DNA from: Kovacikia minuta CCNUW1
GTDB lineage: Bacteria; Cyanobacteriota; Cyanobacteriia; Leptolyngbyales; Leptolyngbyaceae
Assembly (NCBI RefSeq): GCF_020091585.1
Contig: NZ_CP083582.1
Location: 5,652,536-5,716,535, forward strand
Length of the DNA stretch: 64,000 nt
Direction: 5' to 3'
Shown here: positions 8,701 to 17,371 of the stretch, piece after piece
How the letters are laid out: the number at the start of each line of letters is the position of its first letter
Numbering within the stretch: position 1 is the stretch's first letter
Translations under genes and position numbers: made by a program
The notes under the pieces: model-generated
What the model saw: the letters and a program-made list of their open reading frames with translations, nothing else
Database searches by the model: none
What the model was told of the DNA's origin: nothing

Positions 8701-9713
8701 TTCTAGCACAGGGGTGTCTGAAGGCAGAAGGCAGAGGGCAGAAGGCAGAAGCCCACTCCCCATTCCCCCATCTCCTCACCTTCAGTGCGGATCAAATCGT
8801 CCGCCTTTGGAATTGGCAAACCAACCAATGCCTTAAAGCCATCCCGCTGCCCACCAAAGCAGCCATGCAAGCTGCCCTCAGCCCTGATGGGCAAACCCTT
8901 GCCAGTGGCAGTTTAGACCATACGATCCGGTTATGTGATGTAGCGAGTGGGAACTGTTTGAAAACATTGCAGGGCCATACAGCCTGGGTCAGAACGGTTA
9001 CCTTCAGTCCCAATGGGGCATTGCTGGCAAGTGCCAGCGGCGACCAAACCATTAAGATTTGGGATATTCAAACGGGGCAGTGTTTACACACCCTGAGGGG
9101 ACACACAAACCCAACCCAAACGGTTGCCTTTAGCCCAGATGGTAAGACTCTTGCCAGCGGCAGTTGGGACTGGACTGTGAAACTTTGGGAAATTGCAAGT
9201 GGGACCTGTCTCCATACTCTACAGGGGCACACCGACCAGCTGCGGGCGGTTGAGTTCAGCCCAGATGGGCAAACTTTAGTTAGTAGTAGCCTGGATCAAA
9301 CCCTACGTTTGTGGAATGTGGTGACAGGGCAATGCTGCCAAGTTCTAGATGCCCACACTGCCGATGTGGAAGCGATCGCCCTCTCTCCCAACGGGCAACT
9401 CCTTGCCAGTGCCAGTCAGGACAGCACTATCCGGCTATGGCATCTCCCCACAGGTGCTTGTCTCCATGTCCTAGCTGTGCAAACGGGTTACAGTGGCACA
9501 CTGGTCTTTAGCGCTGACAGCTGCATGCTGGCGATCGGGGGTAAAGATGGCATTTGCACGCTCTGGCAAATTCAAGAAACCTCTTCTGAATTAAAACCAC
9601 AACAAACCCTCCAGGTTCCCCGCCCCTATGAAGGCATGAATATTACCCTCATTGAGGGCTTAACCGATGCTCAAAAAGCCAGCCTACGTGCTCTAGGAGC
9701 GATCGTTGAGTAG
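5701..9713 (+). CDS. NB-ARC/WD40 STAND protein, two +1 frameshifts
   Basis: One gene of about 1,330 codons broken twice. It has an N-terminal helical domain (about residues 1-80, RRERISRETFIRICEAVG), an NB-ARC NTPase with P-loop LLGMGGMGKTTLA and Walker B CLVVLDNAES, a winged-helix region, a pentapeptide-like stretch, and roughly fourteen WD40 blades (FSPDGQTLASGS, TIKLWN). The frame shifts at 6849-6851 (CCC for CC; HFN then RLSGLEQ) and at 7834-7836 (GGG for GG; ATL then ATGGLDRT). Removing one base at each restores a continuous protein. STAND proteins are ATP-driven switches, some acting in phage defence. Four simple-repeat tracts lie in frame. The start is a TTG with GGAGGA immediately before it, so the true start is uncertain. 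Confidence 0.82.
6124..6218. repeat. Simple-repeat insert in the NB-ARC domain
   Basis: An AGAAGGCAGAAGGGG segment, an ACACGGAGAC segment and about five units of ATTCAAA lie just after the P-loop helix. They are read in frame as a charged, glutamine/asparagine-rich loop between the P-loop and the conserved IIWRSLRNAP strand. Confidence 0.75.
7106..7312. repeat. Simple-repeat insert between NB-ARC and WD40 parts
   Basis: About 200 bases made of GGCAGAGG, ACACGGAG, CAGCACTCAG and AACTCAAAACTC repeats, identical in type to intergenic tracts. The reading frame stays open through it and encodes a low-complexity linker ahead of the conserved LRNHGLIKATAKDYIREAQ helix. Confidence 0.8.
8254..8330. 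repeat. Purine-rich insert in a WD40 blade loop
   Basis: A GGGGGATGAGGG-type purine-rich stretch separates two WD40 blades where the normal loop is only a few residues. It encodes an acidic low-complexity loop and keeps the frame. Confidence 0.6.
8715..8762. repeat. GGCAGAAGGCAGAGG insert in a WD40 blade
   Basis: Repeat units of the same GGCAGAGGGCAGAA family as in the spacers, read in frame as LKAEGRGQKAEA, inside an outer loop of the WD40 propeller. Confidence 0.75.
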
Positions 9714-9890
9714 GGGAAGGGAGTAGGGAAAGGATGAGGGATAAAGGATGAGGGATAACCGTATCATCTCCTCACCTCCCTTATCTCCCTCACATCTTCA
9801 TCCTCTAGCCTTTAGCCTTTAGCCTTCAGTCATCTCCCCGACCTCTTCATCCTCTAGCCTTTAGCCTTCCTCCCCCATCCCTCACTCCCC
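9714..9890. repeat. Spacer made of GGGATAAAGGATGA and CCTTTAGCC repeats
   Basis: Almost the whole spacer consists of simple repeats: GGATGAGGGATAA units at the left and TAGCCTTTAGCCTT with TCATCC units at the right. No gene or terminator is visible. Confidence 0.7.
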
Positions 9891-10415
9891 ATGCTCGCCG
9901 GAGCCATCCTGGACTCGACACAAACCTACCGCTACTCCCTCTGGCGAGAATGGGAACCGGAGGCTCCTAGAGTTGGCTTTGTGATGCTGAACCCCAGTCG
10001 AGCTGACGCATGGGTAGATGATCCAACGATTCGGCGTTGCCTTGGGTTTGCCCGTTTCTGGGGTTACGGTTCTCTGGAGGTCGTGAATTTGTTTGCGTAT
10101 CGGACAGCAAATCCGCGTAATCTTTGCCAGGTGCCAGACCCGATCGGAGAAGAAAATGACTTCTATCTGGCTTCTCTGAGCCAACGAGTTCAACGAATTA
10201 TTGTTGCCTGGGGCAATTGGGGAACCCTGTACAACCGCGATCGGGACGCGATCGCACTGATAGCGACCGAGAACGTTTATGGCTTGGGACTCACAAAGTT
10301 AGGAAATGTCCGGCATCCCCTGTACGTTAGGGGAGATACCATGCCGATTCCCTATACGGCGCTTTTGTCAGAGCGCTATACAGGGTTTGACCCATCGTCC
10401 GTAGAACCTTCTTAA
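9891..10415 (+). CDS. DUF1643 domain protein
   Basis: A soluble protein of 174 residues of the DUF1643 family. Typical segments are RYSLWREWE near the start, VGFVMLNPSRADA, DDPTIRRCLGFARFWGYG and VVNLFAYRTANP, then a C-terminal GLTKLGNVRHPLYV. Family members are about 150-180 residues and are scattered in bacteria and phages; no reaction is established that I know of. The start ATG is embedded at the end of a simple-repeat spacer. A palindrome (CTGCCAATTGGCAG near 10460) follows the gene. Confidence 0.85.
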   Translation: MLAGAILDSTQTYRYSLWREWEPEAPRVGFVMLNPSRADAWVDDPTIRRCLGFARFWGYGSLEVVNLFAYRTANPRNLCQVPDPIGEENDFYLASLSQRVQRIIVAWGNWGTLYNRDRDAIALIATENVYGLGLTKLGNVRHPLYVRGDTMPIPYTALLSERYTGFDPSSVEPS

Positions 10416-10593
10416 CACAAGATAATAGGGATTTAACTTTAGCCCCTACCCGGTAGCTGCCAATTGGCAGCCAGCTAGTAGATGAAAAATTTACTGTACT
10501 CTGATAAAAACCGCTGTATGGCATACATTTTTTCAGCCATCTGACACTTGACAATTTCCTTTAACACCTCAATCACTTCAGTGAACGTCCATT

Positions 10594-11685
10594 ATGTCAA
10601 TTTCTCTGTTTCGCTCGATCGCAGCTCAGTACGAGCATCTACGCCGCATTAACACCGTTCCGATGATGAATATCATCATTCGTCAAATTGAAGATCAGAT
10701 TCTTCAACATCAGCTTTCAGTTGATTTTTTTGCCGGGTTTCAGCGGTTCTCCCATTTTCCTGAGCAACATCGACGTTACAGCCGCCTGGGTGGAATTTGT
10801 CGTAGGGTTCACCTCTTTGGGGTGCCAGATTACCAGCCGCCACCCGTTGCAGGAGTTGAATATATCGCGCTCTCGCCAAACTCTGCCTTAACTCAGGAAT
10901 GGTTCCTGTTAGTAGACACGTCCGAATTTTGGGCGACCCTGGTCGCTAAGGAAGCCGAAGGCAAAGATCCGATTACTGGAGGACACCGATTTGATGGCAT
11001 CTGGTCGTTTGATGAAGTTGTGGTTGACCGGATTTCGCTTTTAATATCTCAGGAGATGGAAATGCCCTACCAACCGGTTCAACAACGCAATTACAGCCGC
11101 CAAAATGCCCATATTTCAGAAATTTGCAACCGCATGCTGGGCACCCTGGAGCAGTCTGAACTCAACAATCAACGCCGCCGGATGCAGCTTCATACCCTTC
11201 AAAACATTGCTGAAATCTGCTCCAGGAATCCGCTGGAATTATTGCAAGATGCCGCACAAATTTTCCAGACTGCTTTTGGAGCAACAGGCGTCATTATTGT
11301 GCTTCAAACCGCAAATGAGCGGTGTACAGTTGCTGCCGTGGAAGGCGAAGCCAATGGACGGGGTTGGAAAATTCCCCTTTCCCAGGGGTTGAGCGGGCAA
11401 ACCATCCAGCAAAGACGGCTAATCCACATCGCAGATTTAAGCCGAAAACTAGAAGGAGAACCGCTGCTCCCTACAGCCAGAACCCTGATATCCGCGCCTA
11501 TGTTTAACCGTCGGATTCATGGTGCAATTACGATCGGCAATGCTGAACCCAATCGCTGGACAGAAGAAGATGCCCAAACCGTCATGACCGCAGCCAGAAT
11601 GCTTGCCATTCAACTGGAACGGGCACTTAGCCATAACAAAAATTCAACCACTGCAACAGGTCCAATCACGGGTATTCGGAATTAA
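10594..11685 (+). CDS. DICT sensory domain plus GAF domain protein
   Basis: 363 residues. Residues about 1-130 form a DICT domain (SISLFRSIAAQYEHLRRINT through the WFLLVDTSEFWATLVAKE strand), a sensory module named for its occurrence with diguanylate cyclases and two-component proteins. Residues about 205-345 form a GAF domain (LHTLQNIAEICSRNPLEL, then SQGLSGQTIQQRRLIHIADL). No output domain follows, so the protein probably signals through a partner. There is no membrane segment and it is expected in the cytosol. It is convergent with the SGNH hydrolase gene. Confidence 0.82.
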   Translation: MSISLFRSIAAQYEHLRRINTVPMMNIIIRQIEDQILQHQLSVDFFAGFQRFSHFPEQHRRYSRLGGICRRVHLFGVPDYQPPPVAGVEYIALSPNSALTQEWFLLVDTSEFWATLVAKEAEGKDPITGGHRFDGIWSFDEVVVDRISLLISQEMEMPYQPVQQRNYSRQNAHISEICNRMLGTLEQSELNNQRRRMQLHTLQNIAEICSRNPLELLQDAAQIFQTAFGATGVIIVLQTANERCTVAAVEGEANGRGWKIPLSQGLSGQTIQQRRLIHIADLSRKLEGEPLLPTARTLISAPMFNRRIHGAITIGNAEPNRWTEEDAQTVMTAARMLAIQLERALSHNKNSTTATGPITGIRN

Positions 11686-11746
11686 AGTATGGAGTCAGGC
11701 AAACTTACAGTTTTAGATTGTGAGTTGAGTAACCCTTGATACCAGG

Positions 11747-13279
11747 TCATTGCAGACCTTCAATTTGCCATTCAGGAACCTCCAGACTGGGAAGCGAAAA
11801 AGCGGTAACAAGGGAAGTTCTGTTCATCTGCCACGCCAGATTTTCTCCCGTTGATAAGTTATGCCAAATGAAATCTGGGTTGCCATCCCGGTTCAGGTCA
11901 ACCATGCCCTCAATTGTCCAATTGGAATCTTCCATGCTGGGAAGCGGGATGGTGGTGGTCAGAGAGATTCTACTCATCTGCCACATCAAATTTTCTCCGG
12001 TGGACGAGTTGTGCCAGAGGAGGTCTGGGCTGCCATCCCGGTTCAGGTCAACACTGCTCTCAATTGTCCAATTGGAATCTTCCATGCCAGGTAGTTCAAT
12101 AGCGGTGCTGAGTGTGACTCCATCCATCTGCCAAAGGATGGTTTGACCATTGCTGGTGTTGTGCCAGAGGATGTCCGGGTTGCCATTTTGGTCAAAGTCG
12201 TTCTGCCCTGAGATCGTCCATTGGGACGGTTCCATTATCGGAAGGGGAACTGATGTGCTGACCGAAGTCCCGTTCATGTGCCAGATCAAATTTTCTCCAG
12301 TTCGAGCGTTTCGCCAAATGAAATCTGGGTTGCCATCCTGGGTCAGGTCAGTTATCGCTTGAATTGCCCAATTATTGCCTGACATAACTGGGAAAGAAAT
12401 TTTGGTGCTGATGGCGGTGCCATTCATCTGCCAAATTTTGCTCTCTCCTGTAGCAGAGTTGTACCAGACTAAATCAGGGTTCCCATCACGGTTCCCATCC
12501 ACGATGGGGGCGATCGTCCAATTTAGATCTTCTACCGCTGGCAAAGGCACCATTGTGGTTACAGAAAACCTGTCCATTTGCCAGATTTGGTTTTCCCCAG
12601 TCGTTGGGTTGCGCCAAAGAATATCTGGATTTCTGTCTCCATTAAAATCGAAGCGATCGGAGCGAAAGTCAACCAGAGAACGGATTGCGTCGTACCAGGT
12701 ATTGGCAATTTTGACGTAGCCACTTGCAGTCGGATGAATTTTATCTGCCAGATCAGTGACACCCATAGAGCGATTGATATCAACCAGGTGAATGTTTCTC
12801 CCTTGAGCAAACCTGGATTCAACAATATCTGGAAGCAAGGAATTGAAATCGATTACCTGCTGCGTATCATTACTGGAGTAATTCAACGGGGGCAAGGACG
12901 CCACTAAAATTTGGACATCTGGTTGTTGGGTATAAATTTGATCAATTAGTCCTGCAAGACGATTAGGCGCGTTACCAACGGATCGATCCTGTAATAAATC
13001 ATTCGTGCCCAGCATTAAAAGAACCACATCTGGCTGATTAGCGACCAGTAAGTTGTCTACGATCGCTGCAACCTGATCAATTCGATAGCCAGGATAACCT
13101 TCGTGATCCCGGTCAATGGTGCTAGGCCCAGTGGAGCGCGTGCCAACCAAATCAACGTCATACCCCCCATTCCTTAGGGAATTCCAGAGAGACACCCGGT
13201 ACCCCCCACTTCCCGTATCAAGGTTTGTGATCCATCCGTGAGTAATTGAATCCCCTAAGGGCATAATTTTTAAAGTCAT
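11747..13279 (-). CDS. SGNH hydrolase with six C-terminal FG-GAP/VCBS-like repeats
   Basis: 510 residues. Residues 1-200 form a GDSL/SGNH esterase: block I GDSITHG (Ser11), block II GYPGYR, block III GTND (Asn93) and block V DKIHP (Asp179, His182). From about residue 205 to the end are six copies of a 50-residue unit with the pattern DxNxDGNPDxxWxNxxTGExxxWQM and ending NWTI, an FG-GAP/VCBS-type beta-propeller repeat with calcium-binding-like Asp/Asn loops. No classical signal peptide is seen, so export, if any, needs another route. It probably acts on an acylated polysaccharide or ester. At the DNA level the repeats form a 150-base tandem array. Confidence 0.88.
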   Translation of the reverse strand: MTLKIMPLGDSITHGWITNLDTGSGGYRVSLWNSLRNGGYDVDLVGTRSTGPSTIDRDHEGYPGYRIDQVAAIVDNLLVANQPDVVLLMLGTNDLLQDRSVGNAPNRLAGLIDQIYTQQPDVQILVASLPPLNYSSNDTQQVIDFNSLLPDIVESRFAQGRNIHLVDINRSMGVTDLADKIHPTASGYVKIANTWYDAIRSLVDFRSDRFDFNGDRNPDILWRNPTTGENQIWQMDRFSVTTMVPLPAVEDLNWTIAPIVDGNRDGNPDLVWYNSATGESKIWQMNGTAISTKISFPVMSGNNWAIQAITDLTQDGNPDFIWRNARTGENLIWHMNGTSVSTSVPLPIMEPSQWTISGQNDFDQNGNPDILWHNTSNGQTILWQMDGVTLSTAIELPGMEDSNWTIESSVDLNRDGSPDLLWHNSSTGENLMWQMSRISLTTTIPLPSMEDSNWTIEGMVDLNRDGNPDFIWHNLSTGENLAWQMNRTSLVTAFSLPSLEVPEWQIEGLQ

Positions 13280-13649
13280 TTGCTGCCTCCTAAATAGCTT
13301 GAATCATGCACCAACTTCCAAATTAATTGCCCGTAAAAGGACGGTGTAACTGAATGTTTTTGAGTAATATTTTTTACGGCTGATGGGTTCGGTGGAATCG
13401 ATTGCTGTAAGTGATCCATCTTTCCTGCAAAGCTGTTCTAGCGGTTAACTCGAAAACAAATTTTCCATCTCAACGGGTTGAAACTTGCCTCAGAGGGTTG
13501 CTATTCTATATGGAACTTTCTTAGGCTCTGTCGAGTCACTTACTTACTCAAGGAATAGGGTTAATTATTCTTCAAGTCTTTTCCTCTGAGTGGTAATAAC
13601 ATGGATAGACCATTTCATTCACCTGTAGAATAGCGAGGGCCTAACCGTT

Positions 13650-13793
13650 ATGTTCAAGCCGCGCTTAATTCAGTTTGTTTTACGATCGTCCGTCAGTCAA
13701 ACCTTGCTGAAAGGCATTCCCTTTGTAAAAACCGAAGAAGTTATCCAGAGAGTCATTGCGGTAAGAATTCCTGGTGGCTTGACTCCCCCCTGA
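13650..13793 (+). CDS. Possible small protein, 47 residues
   Basis: ATG to TGA with a basic, mixed-hydrophobic translation beginning MFKPRLIQFVLRSS and ending IPGGLTPP. No clear Shine-Dalgarno sequence precedes it. I do not recognise it, and the frame may be chance or a decayed gene. It is listed because it lies in an otherwise empty 1.2-kb spacer. Confidence 0.2.
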   Translation: MFKPRLIQFVLRSSVSQTLLKGIPFVKTEEVIQRVIAVRIPGGLTPP

Positions 13794-14020
13794 AAAACCC
13801 TTTCCCTTCTTCGTTGCTAGGACTTACGCAAACCTTGGAAGTTTTAACCGAAAACTTGCACTTCACGATCTATAACAGTGCTTAAATCTCCGAGGTTTTG
13901 CCAAAAAGCATTCTCTGATTGCTTTAGCAGAAAGATGCTGAATGCCAGCCGTGCTAATTCAATTCAACCCCTGATTTACTGTATAGCAGTCCTCAATCAG
14001 CTGTGAAATGGAGAGGTTTT

Positions 14021-14053
14021 GTGAGAAAAGATTCCGATGGAATCCTTTCTCAC
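14021..14053. other. Strong hairpin
   Basis: GTGAGAAA (14021-14028) pairs with TTTCTCAC (14046-14053), and inside it GATTCC pairs with GGAATC around a 3-base loop. No T-run follows directly. It could belong to a small RNA or a palindromic element. Confidence 0.5.
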
Positions 14054-14489
14054 AATCCAAATAGGATCGCTATATTTCTTTTGCGGAAACCTGGCAGTAA
14101 AGGTTTCCAATTTGTTTTTTTCCTGGTTCTTATAATCCCTTTAAGGTTTGTCAGATTTCAAACTAAAGCTAAGTCTCAACTAACAGGGATTTAGCTATGG
14201 CTGATTTTGAATCCAATCAAAAATTAGCCTTCATCTGACACAATTGGCAGGGGGAATTCCTGAAAAGAAAGAAACCTGATAGCAGGGCAAATTTGATTGT
14301 TCTTTCTCTATCAATCTATTAGCAAAACCTGCCTTTATAGAGAGATTCTTTCTCAGGAACTAATTTAAGACAAGGAAACTTTTTGAAAGCGCAAAAATTC
14401 TCCTGGCTTCTGCCTCTCAACAGCCAGAGAATTTGTTGTTTTCTTGCATCTAGATTTCAAGTTCAAAGGAGCCATTCGGAGGGTTCAAC

Positions 14490-15191
14490 ATGATTTACGA
14501 TGTTCAGCAGCCAGATTCCTTGTTGCGAGCACAACGGAGAGCTTCTCTAATAACCGCTGTGTTTGGTTCTATTCCTCTGTTTATTGGTAGGAAATTGCGT
14601 CGGTTTGTTTATCGAACAGTTTTTGCCGATTTGGGAGCAGATGTAAATATTGAACCGGGTTTGGAATTAATTGGTGCCTATGGAATTTCTATTGGCAACC
14701 AGTCTTCTATTTCTTCTAATGTGGCTCTTAACTGTTGGGTTCCTAACAGCAAAATTGTCATCCACGATCGGGTACGTATCGATCGTGGAGTATTCCTTAA
14801 TCCATTAGGTGGACGCATCGAAATTGACGATATGACCTATATCGGTCCCTATGTTTGTGTAGGAGGTCCTGGAAGAATTAAAATCGGTCGGAATTGTTTA
14901 ATTGCTTCCCACACAAGTATGTATGCCAATAGTCACAACTTTTCTAATCTCGATATTCCTATTAGCAAACAGGGATTAACTTGTAAAGGGATTCAGATTG
15001 AGGATGATTGTTGGTTAGGTACAGGCGTCAGAATACTCGATGGGGTCACCATTGGAAAAGGAAGTGTGATTGGAGCTGGAGCAGTTGTTACAAAAGACAT
15101 TCCACCCTATTCAGTTGCTGTTGGAGTTCCTGCTAAGGTGATTAAAAACCGTGAGTCAAACCAACGAGTATTAATTCCACCTATCAATTAA
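14490..15191 (+). CDS. Hexapeptide-repeat O-acetyltransferase
   Basis: 233 residues of the left-handed beta-helix acyltransferase class (WbbJ/maltose-acetyltransferase-like). After a short hydrophobic lead the hexapeptide repeats start around residue 50 (ADVNIEPG, ISIGNQSSISSNV, KIVIHDRVRIDRG). The active-site loop ANSHNFSN supplies the catalytic histidine, and the C-terminal coil reads IGKGSVIGAGAVVTKDIPPYSVAVGVPAKVI. Such enzymes acetylate sugars of lipopolysaccharide or exopolysaccharide using acetyl-CoA. GGAGG stands before the ATG (near 14477), supporting the start. No glycan gene cluster adjoins it. Confidence 0.88.
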   Translation: MIYDVQQPDSLLRAQRRASLITAVFGSIPLFIGRKLRRFVYRTVFADLGADVNIEPGLELIGAYGISIGNQSSISSNVALNCWVPNSKIVIHDRVRIDRGVFLNPLGGRIEIDDMTYIGPYVCVGGPGRIKIGRNCLIASHTSMYANSHNFSNLDIPISKQGLTCKGIQIEDDCWLGTGVRILDGVTIGKGSVIGAGAVVTKDIPPYSVAVGVPAKVIKNRESNQRVLIPPIN

Positions 15192-15306
15192 ATTGGATTT
15201 CTTCCTAGACCGTTCAAATCTTCAATTTCTAGTAGAATCCTGAGCAGCACTTCTTTATAAATAGGACGCAAGCAACCTCTGGAGGTTCTCACCCAAATGG
15301 CATCTC

Positions 15307-15406
15307 ATACCAATTTGAAGTGAAAACGCGACAGATCGGGTAGGGGCGTTTGGCCAAACGCCCTTACAGGATGTTGATGTGCCACGAAGAGTATTTAAAT
15401 TGGTAT
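15307..15406. repeat. Palindromic miniature element, ATACCAATTT family
   Basis: Terminal arms ATACCAATTT and AAATTGGTAT enclose a central palindrome GGGCGTTTGGCCAAACGCCC. The reverse complement matches each unit of the tandem repeat at 50272-50593 over most of its length, so this is a dispersed family. Confidence 0.75.
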
Positions 15407-15583
15407 CAGGTTCAAGTGGTTTATGCACAACGCGTGAGTCCTGATAAACATAGATTTTGCTTCAAAGCTAGGGTGCGTTAAAGGCGCTGAGGACTGAGTG
15501 CTGAGCAAAGGCAATACTCAGTCCCTAGCACTGAGCACTCACCTGACTCAAATTTGACAGCTTTAAGACAGAGCCTAGAGCAT

Positions 15584-15671
15584 CGGTACAGTATTTCGAG
15601 AAACCGGGTTTCTGGTGAGGATATTCAACAAAACTTGAGCATCTCAGAGAAGAAACCCGGTTTCTGTACCG
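15584..15671. repeat. Palindromic element, AGAAACCCGGTTTCT family
   Basis: Outer arms CGGTACA and TGTACCG enclose two opposing copies of AGAAACC[C]GGGTTTCT-type palindromes. The same inner motif recurs at 62677-62743. Confidence 0.65.
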
Positions 15672-15688
15672 GCGTTCTAGGAGGCAAC

Positions 15689-17140
15689 TCAGGTAAGAGG
15701 GAGAAGAATTTCAAACTCTGTACCTGTGTCGCCAGGTTCTTCATTTGAAGACGGAATAACAGTTTCTCCATTAGATTGGGAGCAAGAAACTGAGTCAGGG
15801 GCACGCCGCGATCGCACCTCCAGCTTGCCTCCATGCTTTGCTGTAATGATCTGGTAGCTGAGCGCTAGACTGGTTTCTTTTGCCGCCCGTTTCTTGACCG
15901 AAAAGGACTCTAGGATCTGCTTTTGAGCTTCGGGAGATAATCCAGGACCATTGTCTGCAATACAAATCGAAACCCACCGCGATGGGTTGCCATTTGGGTT
16001 CGGGAGAGAGCGAATTCGAGTCGTGATTTCGATCGTCGGTTTAGAAGACAGCGTGATGGGTTGGGCTGGTAACTGCCGATTCGCAAAATCCAAATTGACC
16101 TGCTGGCTAACTGCCTGATTAATCAGGGCATTCACTGCATTACTGAGGATGTTCATAAACACCTGGTTCAATAGCCCCGCGTAGCACAGCACGGGTGGCA
16201 AATGGTCATAGTGTTTATTCACCTGAATTTCGCTCGTCAGATGGCTTTTAAGCAGGAGCAAAATGCTATCCAGTAATTCATGCAAATCGGCAGGTTTGGG
16301 ATATACCTCATCGATATGGCAAAAGTTCTGCAAGCTCGTTGCCAATTTTGACAGGCGATCGGCACCAGATCGAATACTCTCAATGGTTTGTGGCAAGTCC
16401 TGGCGGAGATAGTCAAGTTCTATCTCCGCTTTTAAGTGAACAATTTCGCGGGGAGGATTGGGCAGATGTTTCTCATAGGCAGCCAGCAATTGCAGCAGAC
16501 ACTCGCTGTAGGCTGTAACGTGGCTGAGGTTACCCCAAATAAAACTAACTGGATCTAGAATTTCATGGGCAACCCCATCCACAAGCCGTCCCAGACTTGC
16601 CATTTTATCGCTCTGGATCATTTGCGCCTGAGCGCGCTCATAACGAACCTGCGTTTCGATACCTCGAATTTGCCAGTAGGCAATGTTGAGAGAATGAACA
16701 TCAAGCAAATAATGGGATTGAGGGTCGATCTGAACCAGAATGGGTTCGCCGATAAATTCGGGCGATCGTCGTAGTGCCTGTTGAGCCGCCACAATAATTG
16801 GCGTGTTCCCCAACAGCAACAGCACTTCACTCCGGGCATAACTGTACAGAACACGCAGGGGTTCCTTTAGAAAAAAATCAATCCCGTGGGGGCGGATCAG
16901 ATATTCCAGTAATCTTTGTCGAGAAATCATACCGAGCAATTGCTCCTGCTCGACCAAAATGGCTCCCGGCAGCAAAGGGTTTTGCTCAAACACCTGGGCA
17001 AGCTCCGCCCCCCGACGATCGGACTCAATCTGAAACCGATAGAGCGGCAAATCCTGAACAGTGGATTCCAGATGCAGCGCCTGGTTGCTCCCTTCATCCA
17101 GAGTTGGCGGGGTGAATTGGTGGCTAGATCCGTTTGACAC
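15689..17140 (-). CDS. Sensor histidine kinase with N-terminal CBS-like sensor
   Basis: About 483 residues from GTG 17140 (a TTG at 17197 is an alternative; the start is uncertain). The N-terminal third resembles a CBS-type pair (GAILVEQEQLLGMISRQRLLEYL). A kinase core follows, with an H-box MASLGRLVDGVAHEILDPVS, N-box LLNQVFMNILSNAVNALI, G1 DNGPGL and an ending G2/F segment SLALSYQIITAKHGGKLEV. The G2 box is weak in glycines (KETSLALS instead of GTGLGL), which may lower ATP turnover. There is no membrane segment, so it should sense a cytosolic cue. No response regulator is adjacent; a partner cannot be named. Confidence 0.8.
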   Translation of the reverse strand: MSNGSSHQFTPPTLDEGSNQALHLESTVQDLPLYRFQIESDRRGAELAQVFEQNPLLPGAILVEQEQLLGMISRQRLLEYLIRPHGIDFFLKEPLRVLYSYARSEVLLLLGNTPIIVAAQQALRRSPEFIGEPILVQIDPQSHYLLDVHSLNIAYWQIRGIETQVRYERAQAQMIQSDKMASLGRLVDGVAHEILDPVSFIWGNLSHVTAYSECLLQLLAAYEKHLPNPPREIVHLKAEIELDYLRQDLPQTIESIRSGADRLSKLATSLQNFCHIDEVYPKPADLHELLDSILLLLKSHLTSEIQVNKHYDHLPPVLCYAGLLNQVFMNILSNAVNALINQAVSQQVNLDFANRQLPAQPITLSSKPTIEITTRIRSLPNPNGNPSRWVSICIADNGPGLSPEAQKQILESFSVKKRAAKETSLALSYQIITAKHGGKLEVRSRRAPDSVSCSQSNGETVIPSSNEEPGDTGTEFEILLPLT

Positions 17141-17371
17141 GAAGTGACAAAACAATATGGCAACCCTAGATATAAAGAAGGACAAAGAACTGATCAAGTT
17201 CCGTTGTTCAGCGGTAGCAGGGGTCAGGTGCCAGGGGGCAGATGTTAGTCACTACCCAAGGTTTACTGTCTATTATCCTAACTATCTTGACTACCACTCA
17301 TTTCTATCTAGGCTGCCCAAATTTAGCAGATCGGCAACACCAGGGGGTGTGGGGTCTGGGCGATTGCCCCA

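Larger units (their letters stand above)
13280..14489. other. 1.2-kb spacer without a confident gene
   Basis: It is AT-rich and holds a possible 47-codon frame (13650-13793), a partial GGACTTACGCAAACCTTGG repeat near 13820, a strong hairpin at 14021-14053 and a second hairpin near 14089-14112 (GGAAACCT/AGGTTTCC). A 63-codon frame at 14003-14194 overlaps both hairpins and does not look coding. Confidence 0.5.

Noticed and set aside
11747-12700. CRISPR-like periodic DNA
   Set aside because: The 150-base period comes from protein-coding repeats of the SGNH hydrolase; there are no short direct repeats with unique spacers. The 161-base tandem at 50272 is a palindromic element with only two copies.
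14003-14194. 63-codon frame in the 1.2-kb spacer
   Set aside because: It runs through two perfect hairpins and has no protein-like features.
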